Of a stretch of 46,717 nt of DNA, positions 41,164-46,717 are shown piece by piece. The notes under the pieces are model-generated. The model saw nothing but the letters and a program-made list of their open reading frames with translations, made no database searches and was not told the DNA's origin. Source of the DNA: Streptomyces himastatinicus ATCC 53653 (GTDB lineage Bacteria > Actinomycetota > Actinomycetes > Streptomycetales > Streptomycetaceae); assembly GCF_000158915.1 (NCBI RefSeq), contig NZ_GG657754.1:3500878-3547594 (forward strand), read 5' to 3'. Numbering within the stretch: the first letter of the stretch is position 1; every line of letters starts with the position of its first letter. The translations under genes were made by a program, and so were the position numbers.

Positions 41164-43251
41164 ATGAGCCACCCGATCCGAGGAGGCCGACACAAGCGGT
41201 CCCGTGACCCGCGCGCGCACTGGCTGCTGCTTTCCCTGAGCCTTCCGCTCATGTTCGGCCTGCTGATGTTCCAGGGCTGGACCACCCACGAGGTGGACGC
41301 CGCGAAGTCGCGGCCCGCGTGCACCAGTCCGGTGCCGAAGGACATCGTCGGCGGCGGGCCGGTGGTGCAGATCAACAACGGCCAGGTGAAGACGGTGCGG
41401 ATGCCCGCCGGGACGGTGGCGCTCACCTACGACGGCGGGCCCGACCCGGAGTGGACGCCGCGCATCCTCGACCTGCTGCGCAGGAACAAGGCACGCGCGA
41501 CGTTCTTCCTCAACGGCGCCAAGGCGGCCGAGCATCCGGATCTGGTGCGGCGGATCAGAGCCGAGGGCCATGAGATCGGCTCGAACACCTACACCGGCGC
41601 CGACATGGGCACGGCGTCGTCCGTCCGCTCCAAGATGGAGCTGTCGCTGACCGAATCGGCGCTCGCGGGGACCGTGGGGGCCGAGCCGCGGCTGATGCGG
41701 ATGCCGCTGACCACCGACGTGGAGACGCTGTGCGGCGTCGAGTGGCAGGCGGCGCGCAAGGTCGCCGCGCAGGGGTACGCGCTGGTCGCCGCCGACAAGC
41801 CGTCGCGGCGGCCCTCGCAGGGGATGATCCGGCAGCTCTCGCAGACGGACACCGCGTACCAGGAGACGGAACGGCTGCTGAAGAACCCGCGAGTGCAGAG
41901 GTTCACCACGGTGACGGGCGGGCTCGGGGTGCCGCCGGTCGAGACCAAGTCCTCCACCATGGAGCGCTGGGAGGGCACCGCCCTGCTCTCGCTCGCGGCC
42001 GTCGGCCGCGCGTTCGTGACCATCATGACGTGGGTGCTGGGCATCGCGGGCGCGCTGGGGGTGCTGCGGCTGGTGCTGCTGGTCGTGTTCGCCCGCGCCC
42101 ATGTCCGGCGGCTGACCCGCCACCGGCCCGGCGCCCCCGAGCTCCCGGTGGTGAACGACCCGGTGACGGTGCTGGTCCCCGCGTACAACGAGGAGGCGGG
42201 CATCGAGGGCACCATCCAGTCGCTGCTGGCCTCCACCCACCAGAAGCTTCAGATCATCGTGATCGACGACGGGTCGACGGACCGTACGGCCGAGATCGCC
42301 GCCGCCAGCAACGACTCCCGGGTGCTGGTGATCCGTCAGCCCAACTCGGGCAAGCCGACCGCGCTCAACACCGGTCTGGCGCACGCCAAGCACGACATCG
42401 TGGTCATGGTCGACGCCGACACCGTCTTCGAACCGGACGCCATCCGCCAGCTCATCCAGCCGCTCTCGCAGCCCGCTATCGGCGCGGTGAGCGGGAACAC
42501 CAAGGTCGGCAACCGGCGTAGCCTGCTGGGCCGGTGGCAGCACCTGGAGTACGTCTTCGGGTTCAACCTCGACCGCCGGATGTTCGAGGTGCTGGAGTGC
42601 ATGCCGACCGTCCCCGGCGCCATCGGCGCCTTCCGGCGGGACGCGCTGCTGGCGGTCGGCGGGGTCAGCGAGGACACCCTCGCCGAGGACACCGACCTCA
42701 CGATGTCGCTGTGGCGGGCCGGCTGGAAGGTCGTGTACGAGGAGACGGCCGTCGCCTGGACCGAGGTCCCCACCTCGCTGCGCCAGCTGTGGCGGCAGCG
42801 CTACCGCTGGGGTTACGGCACGCTCCAGTCCATGTGGAAGCACCGCCGCGCCATGATCGAGCTGGGCTCGGTGGGGCGGTTCGGCCGCCGCGGTCTGACG
42901 TACCTCACCCTCTTCCAGGTCCTGCTGCCGCTGCTCGCGCCCGTGATCGACCTCTTCGCGCTGTACGGGATCCTCTTCCAGAACCCCACCGAGTCGGCCG
43001 GGGTCTGGCTCGCGTACCTCGGCATCCAGACGGTGTGCGCCGGATACGCGCTGCGGCTGGACGGGGAGCGGATGCGGACCCTGTGGTCGCTGCCGTTCCA
43101 GCTCTTCGCCTACCGGCAGCTGATGTACCTGGTGGTCATCCAGTCCGTGGTCGCCCTGCTGCTCGGCGCCCGGCTGAAGTGGCACCGCATCCAGCGTTCG
43201 GGCACGGCCGGTGAAACGATCAGCGACCCCGCCGCGTACCAGAGAGCCTGA
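41164..43251 (+). CDS. MatB-like bifunctional-type glycosyltransferase with degenerate deacetylase domain
   Basis: 695 residues from ATG 41164. One N-terminal membrane segment (about 19-37), an extracytoplasmic NodB/CE4-like domain (about 75-265), a membrane hairpin (about 272-312), a GT2 domain (about 330-560) and C-terminal membrane segments. GT2 motifs are intact: VIDDGS, DAD (417-419), ED (508-509) and Q545RYR548W549. The NodB domain has lost its catalysis: TFDDGP is TYD90G91GP, and the HxxxH metal site is N141-TYT-G145. The layout matches MatB, which makes a poly-beta-1,6-GlcNAc-like surface glycan needed for pellet formation in Streptomyces; here deacetylation is unlikely. Confidence 0.9.
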   Translation: MSHPIRGGRHKRSRDPRAHWLLLSLSLPLMFGLLMFQGWTTHEVDAAKSRPACTSPVPKDIVGGGPVVQINNGQVKTVRMPAGTVALTYDGGPDPEWTPRILDLLRRNKARATFFLNGAKAAEHPDLVRRIRAEGHEIGSNTYTGADMGTASSVRSKMELSLTESALAGTVGAEPRLMRMPLTTDVETLCGVEWQAARKVAAQGYALVAADKPSRRPSQGMIRQLSQTDTAYQETERLLKNPRVQRFTTVTGGLGVPPVETKSSTMERWEGTALLSLAAVGRAFVTIMTWVLGIAGALGVLRLVLLVVFARAHVRRLTRHRPGAPELPVVNDPVTVLVPAYNEEAGIEGTIQSLLASTHQKLQIIVIDDGSTDRTAEIAAASNDSRVLVIRQPNSGKPTALNTGLAHAKHDIVVMVDADTVFEPDAIRQLIQPLSQPAIGAVSGNTKVGNRRSLLGRWQHLEYVFGFNLDRRMFEVLECMPTVPGAIGAFRRDALLAVGGVSEDTLAEDTDLTMSLWRAGWKVVYEETAVAWTEVPTSLRQLWRQRYRWGYGTLQSMWKHRRAMIELGSVGRFGRRGLTYLTLFQVLLPLLAPVIDLFALYGILFQNPTESAGVWLAYLGIQTVCAGYALRLDGERMRTLWSLPFQLFAYRQLMYLVVIQSVVALLLGARLKWHRIQRSGTAGETISDPAAYQRA

Positions 43252-43338
43252 CATCGAGACAACGGGCGGCCGCAGCCGTATCAGTAGTCAGCAGGTGCAG
43301 GCATACGGACGTTTCCATCCGAAGGGGAGGCTGCCCCG

Positions 43339-44754
43339 ATGAGTGATAGGCGGGAAGGGCGGGCAGAGGGAGAGCAGGCAGCCGGCAGGGGACGGCGGCG
43401 TACCTCCCGGCAGGGGCCGGACGCGTCAGGCGGGGGCGGCACAGGCCTACGAGACGGCCAACGCACCCGACCGAAGTCGTTCCCCGTCGTACCGCCCGCG
43501 CCCAAACCCGCCGCCGCCCCCCGCCCGCCCACTCCGGGGCAGCCCCCGGGGTTCCGGGGCGGGAAACGGGGTACCGGGGCGGGGGGCCAGGGGCGGCGCC
43601 GGGGGTACCGGGCGGTGTCAGGGGGCCGGGCGGGCCCGGGCCGATGCGGCCCGAACGTCCCCGACCAGCGGCCCCTGTTCCGGGACGAGGACGCCCCCGA
43701 GCCCCTCGTCGTACGGCGGCGCGCCCCCAAGGAGCCGCTCAGCAGGCGCCGCCGCCTCACCCGGCTGGCGATCGTCACGGTGTCGGCGCTGCTGGTCGCC
43801 ACCGGTAGCGCCTACATCTGGGTCGACACCCAGATGAACCGCGACGTCGACCTCGAGAAGTCCGCGAACCGCCCGCCGCTCGGCAAGGGCACCAACTACC
43901 TCATCGTGGGCTCCGACAGCCGTGCGGGCCTGTCCGCGGAGGCCAAGCAGAGCCTCAGCACCGGTTCGGCCGAGGGCGGCCGTACCGACTCGATGATGGT
44001 GCTGCACACCGGAGCCAACGGCACCACGATGATGAGCCTGCCGCGCGACTCCTGGGTGCGGGTGCCGTCGTACGTACGCCCCGAGACCGGCAGGCGCTAC
44101 GGCGAGGAGCAGAACAAGCTCAACGCGGCCTATTCGCGCGGCGGTCCCGATCTCCTCGTCCAGACCATCGAGCGCAACACGGGAATTCACATCAACCACT
44201 ACGCGGAGATCGGCTTCGGCGGCTTCGTGGACATCGTGGACGCGGTCGGCGGCGTGCGGATGTGCGTACCCCGCGACATCAAGGACGAGAAGTCAGGGCT
44301 GGACCTGAAGAAGGGCTGCCAGACGCTCGACGGCGGCAAGGCGCTCTCGTTCGTCCGCCAGCGCAAGCAGGAGGCCAACGGCGACCTGGGACGCACCGCG
44401 AACCAGCAGAAGTTCCTGGCCGCGCTCGCCAAGAAGGCCGCCACACCGGGCGTTCTGGCCAACCCCTTCGCGGCGTTCCCGACCGTCAGCGCGGGTCTCG
44501 ACACGCTCATCGTGGACAAGACGATGAACCTCCAGAACCTGATGTCCCTGTTCCAGGCGATGAAGGGGGTCACCCAGGGCTCGGGCAAGCAGCTCAACGT
44601 CCCGGTGTCCAACACCAACCTGAAGACGTCCAAGGGCAGCGCCGTGCAGTGGGACACCGCGCAGGCGAAGCGGCTGTTCGGCCAACTCCAGAACGACCAG
44701 CCGGTGAGCGTGCCCTCGTCGCTGCCCGGCCGCCCGGCAGCGGCGGTGCAATAG
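43339..44754 (+). CDS. LytR-CpsA-Psr (LCP) family glycopolymer transferase
   Basis: 471 residues. A long basic, Pro/Gly-rich cytoplasmic tail (about 1-135), one membrane segment (about 143-163) and an LCP domain (about 180-400) with NYLIVGSDSR, GRTDSMMVLH, MMSLPRDSWV, NKLNAAYSRGG, DGGKALSFVRQR. LCP enzymes attach teichoic acid-like or other glycopolymers to peptidoglycan. It follows the MatB-like gene by 87 bp and may link that glycan to the wall. The tail's reading frame is uncertain: another frame over 43343-43640 reads equally protein-like. A strong terminator follows. Confidence 0.9.
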   Translation: MSDRREGRAEGEQAAGRGRRRTSRQGPDASGGGGTGLRDGQRTRPKSFPVVPPAPKPAAAPRPPTPGQPPGFRGGKRGTGAGGQGRRRGYRAVSGGRAGPGRCGPNVPDQRPLFRDEDAPEPLVVRRRAPKEPLSRRRRLTRLAIVTVSALLVATGSAYIWVDTQMNRDVDLEKSANRPPLGKGTNYLIVGSDSRAGLSAEAKQSLSTGSAEGGRTDSMMVLHTGANGTTMMSLPRDSWVRVPSYVRPETGRRYGEEQNKLNAAYSRGGPDLLVQTIERNTGIHINHYAEIGFGGFVDIVDAVGGVRMCVPRDIKDEKSGLDLKKGCQTLDGGKALSFVRQRKQEANGDLGRTANQQKFLAALAKKAATPGVLANPFAAFPTVSAGLDTLIVDKTMNLQNLMSLFQAMKGVTQGSGKQLNVPVSNTNLKTSKGSAVQWDTAQAKRLFGQLQNDQPVSVPSSLPGRPAAAVQ

Positions 44755-44803
44755 CCGGGAGGCGGTGCCGCTTTTCGGCGGTGCCGCCGTCTTCCCCTCC
44801 CGG
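44755..44803 (+). terminator. Terminator after the LCP gene
   Basis: CCGGGAGG (44755-44762) pairs with CCTCCCGG (44796-44803), with further G/C pairing inside (GGCGG-TG-CCGCC at 44777-44788). It directly follows the stop codon and would shield permease 2 from upstream transcription. Confidence 0.7.
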
Positions 44804-44854
44804 CGGGGCGAACGGTTTCATGGACGGGACGCTGATCGACGGCGCCGATCGACT

Positions 44855-44868
44855 GCGCTCGCGAGCGC
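44855..44868. promoter_or_regulatory. Perfect palindrome GCGCTCGCGAGCGC before permease 2
   Basis: A 14-bp perfect palindrome that overlaps the first two bases of the right-hand 17-bp repeat. It could be an operator or part of a recombination site; nothing in the window tells which. Confidence 0.35.
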
Positions 44869-44883
44869 GCGAGGAGGTCCGAG
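44867..44883 (+). repeat. 17-bp direct repeat, right copy (candidate integration junction)
   Basis: GCGCGAGGAGGTCCGAG matches 15104-15120 except for one base (C here, T there). It contains GAGGAGG, the ribosome binding site of permease 2, whose GTG begins at the next base. Confidence 0.7.
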
Positions 44884-45708
44884 GTGTCCGTGCTCTCACG
44901 CCGACGGCTGGCGGCCGACGCCGCGCTGCTGGTCGTCGCGGCGGCCTTCGTCCTCCCGCTGGCCTGGCTGGTGCTCGCCTCGGTCGACGGCGACGCGACG
45001 TTACGGGTGGCGGCGCCCGGCACCCCGACGCTCGACAACTTCTCGGCGGTGTGGACGGACGAGATCACGTTCACGCCGATGCTCAACAGCCTGGTGCTGT
45101 GCGGCGGCGCCACCGCGCTGACGGTCGCGTGCGCGGCGCTCGCCGCGTATCCGCTGTCCCGGTTCCGCTCCCGCCTGGTGCGGCCGTATCTGATGACCGT
45201 GCTGTTCACGACGTGTCTGCCGATCACCGCGATCATGGTCCCGGTCTACGGGCTCTTCGTGCAGGTCGACCTGATCGACACCATGTCCGGCACCGCGCTC
45301 TTCCTCGCCGCCTCGCAACTGCCCTTCGCGATCTGGCTGATGAAGAACTTCATGGACGGCGTGCCGGTGATCCTGGAGGAGGCGGCCTGGACGGACGGCG
45401 CGTCCTGGGCGCAGAGCCTGACGCGGGTCATCCTGCCGCTGATGGGCCCGGGCATCACGGTCGTGACGATCTACAGCTTCATCATGATGTGGGGCAACTT
45501 CTTCGTCCCCTTCATGCTGCTGCTCTCCCCCGAACAACTCCCGGCGTCCGTCTCCATCTTCACCTTCTTCGGCAACCACGGGCAGATCGTCTACGGGCAG
45601 CTGGCCGCGTTCTCGATCCTCTACTCCACCCCGGTGCTGCTGCTGTACGTGCTCATCTCCCGGCGGCTGGGCGGCGGCTTCACGCTCGGCGGCGCCGTCA
45701 AGGGGTGA
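44884..45708 (+). CDS. ABC sugar permease 2 (MalG-like)
   Basis: 274 residues from GTG 44884 with GAGGAGG 6 bases upstream. Six membrane segments and the EAA loop VILEEAAWTDGASWAQSLTRVILPLM. It is the missing partner of the MalF-like permease at 14205 and the binding protein at 12841; no other sugar importer genes surround it. Without a promoter visible in the 80 bp after the LCP terminator, its expression is doubtful unless a weak promoter lies there. Confidence 0.92.
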   Translation: MSVLSRRRLAADAALLVVAAAFVLPLAWLVLASVDGDATLRVAAPGTPTLDNFSAVWTDEITFTPMLNSLVLCGGATALTVACAALAAYPLSRFRSRLVRPYLMTVLFTTCLPITAIMVPVYGLFVQVDLIDTMSGTALFLAASQLPFAIWLMKNFMDGVPVILEEAAWTDGASWAQSLTRVILPLMGPGITVVTIYSFIMMWGNFFVPFMLLLSPEQLPASVSIFTFFGNHGQIVYGQLAAFSILYSTPVLLLYVLISRRLGGGFTLGGAVKG

Positions 45709-45740
45709 CGGTCCTCAAGGGAGTCCTCAAGGGGTGACGG
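45698..45740 (+). repeat. Short tandem duplication at the permease 2 end
   Basis: TCAAGGGGTGACGG occurs at 45698-45711 and 45727-45740, with a partial third copy (GTCCTCAAGGGA, 45711-45722) between. The copies carry the stop codon of permease 2 and the stop codon of the convergent gene. Confidence 0.75.
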
Positions 45741-46717
45741 GCTCGGCGCAGCCGTGGTCTTCGGCCGAGCGGGCGGCGAAGGCGGACAGGGCCGCGCGTT
45801 CGTAGCCGAGGTCGGGGCGGGCGCGGGCGTCGCCGTCGGCGTCGTCGGCGCGGACCAGGTACAGGGCGCGCGGGGCGCCGTCCGGGCAGTCCGCCCCGGC
45901 CCAGTACGCGCTCTGGCCGAGCCGCCCGGCCGGCTTCTCGGCGGGGGTGACGTCCTCGCCGTCGTTGCGGGTGTACTGGGCGCGGGCGTCCTCCGCGTAC
46001 GGCCCGTAGTACGCGTCCAGGCGGTAGCGGGACGAACCGTCGCGGGCGCCGAGGGCGCAGACCTCGCGCGGGGCGCGGGCCCGGGCGGTCTCGCGGGCGG
46101 TGGAGACGGCGGAGCGGGCGGCGGTGGGGACGGTCGCGCAGGTGCCGTCGGCGCCGATCAGCGGTTCGTACTCGTCCTTGTTCACCGGCAGGTCCACGTC
46201 ATAGACCTGCTTGCCCAGCCGGGCGCCGCAGTCCCAGCGGTCGTCGGCCCGTTGCGCGGTGGCGGTGGCGGTGCGGACGAAGGAGGGCCGGGTGGCGGGG
46301 TCGTCCAGGGTGGCGGCGCCGAGCGTGGTCTCGACGGTGATCAGCAGACTGCGGCCGTTCCCGGCGCAGTCGAGCAGCACCGACGCGGTCGCCTTGCCGT
46401 CCCCGGGGTCGCCCTGGCGGGCGTTGTCGGTGGCGAGGAGGCCGGACCAGCCGTGACCCACGGGTACGGGGAGGGTGTCGCGGGCGGGTACGGCGGTGTA
46501 CAGCTCGCCGGTCCCGTACTCGGCGCGGGGGCGCGGCGCCCCGGAGATGGTGACGCCCACGCGGCCCCTGCCCTCGGCGGTCACCTGACAGCGCACGTCC
46601 AGGGAGGTGCCGCGGTCGCCCCCGAAGGCGCCCTTCGTGCTGCTGGTCACGTCCACCCCGCTGTCGCCGAGCACCGCGCGCACCTCGTCGGCCGCGAGCG
46701 CCCCGCCGCACGCCTCG
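45727..46717 (-). CDS. Secreted or lipoprotein of unknown function, 3' part
   Basis: The gene enters from the right edge on the minus strand; at least 329 codons are visible and the frame is open to the last base, so its N terminus and any signal sequence lie outside. The visible start EACGGALAADEVRAVLG and regularly spaced cysteines (for example VRCQVTAEG, LLDCAGNG, WDCGARLG, GTCATV, GADCPDG) suggest an exported protein with disulfides, of a kind common in Streptomyces. The function is unknown. It is convergent with permease 2. Confidence 0.75.
   Translation of the reverse strand, partial: EACGGALAADEVRAVLGDSGVDVTSSTKGAFGGDRGTSLDVRCQVTAEGRGRVGVTISGAPRPRAEYGTGELYTAVPARDTLPVPVGHGWSGLLATDNARQGDPGDGKATASVLLDCAGNGRSLLITVETTLGAATLDDPATRPSFVRTATATAQRADDRWDCGARLGKQVYDVDLPVNKDEYEPLIGADGTCATVPTAARSAVSTARETARARAPREVCALGARDGSSRYRLDAYYGPYAEDARAQYTRNDGEDVTPAEKPAGRLGQSAYWAGADCPDGAPRALYLVRADDADGDARARPDLGYERAALSAFAARSAEDHGCAEPVTP

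Noticed and set aside
15120..44883. Classical integrative element or prophage
   Set aside because: No integrase, excisionase, replication, conjugation or phage structural gene is present, and the flanks are not at a tRNA gene; I therefore report only a segment with repeat-bounded junctions.
1..46717. tRNA, rRNA, insertion sequences, origins
   Set aside because: No cloverleaf, rRNA signature, transposase gene with terminal repeats, or DnaA-box cluster was recognised on reading both strands.

Overview
The window is about 46.7 kb of very GC-rich DNA with strong G/C bias at third codon positions, frequent GTG starts, Tat/Sec-exported hydrolases, a SARP/NB-ARC regulator, a WhiJ-like/DUF397/RsbW-like regulatory trio and many one-component regulators. 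All of this points to a Streptomyces-type actinomycete chromosome. I see no tRNA, rRNA, CRISPR array, transposase or integrase. All functional calls come from reading motifs; no database search was possible.

Layout. 1-15119 reads as core carbohydrate metabolism and sensing: the 3' part of glgB (branching enzyme), a secreted GH16 beta-glucanase behind a textbook LacI-type operator, a very large SARP-NB-ARC-TPR regulator with a Pro/Gly repeat linker, a small conserved protein, a dicarboxylate symporter divergent from its DcuS/CitA-like sensor kinase and response regulator, a GH18 chitinase, and a sugar ABC transporter (binding lipoprotein plus MalF-like permease). 15120-44883 is a different landscape. 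It holds an ECF sigma/CU044_5270 pair, then a run of small regulator-enzyme cassettes (TetR/NmrA, MarR/dienelactone hydrolase, two-domain VOC protein, GNAT protein, DUF2690, PhoX-like protein, WhiJ-like trio, MerR, protease-esterase-FG-GAP fusion, DUF1963, GlxA-like regulator with two oxidoreductases, serine hydrolase, a KdgK-IclR-KdgA module, TetR with two DHFR-like proteins, an ECF41 sigma with a carboxymuconolactone-decarboxylase-like partner, an NTF2-like protein), ending with a MatB-like glycosyltransferase and an LCP protein. 44884-46717 returns to the sugar transporter: the MalG-like second permease, then the end of a secreted or lipoprotein gene leaving the window.

The main structural observation is that the sugar ABC operon is split. 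Permease 1 ends at 15119 and permease 2 starts at 44884. Both junctions carry the same 17-bp sequence (16/17 identical), which contains the ribosome binding site of permease 2. Joining the two flanks in silo gives a perfect compact operon: stop codon, one base, then the GTG of permease 2. The 29.76-kb segment between therefore looks inserted, and a small secreted-protein gene at its left edge runs into permease 1 in antisense.

Other points: a MatB-like protein whose deacetylase domain has lost its metal ligands while the glycosyltransferase looks intact; an ECF41 sigma gene with matching promoter elements and an inverted repeat shared with its divergent partner gene; an 11-bp-periodic direct repeat next to the SARP gene; a compensated frameshift inside the dicarboxylate symporter; and a pair of co-varying 36-nt hairpins on either side of the PhoX-like gene.
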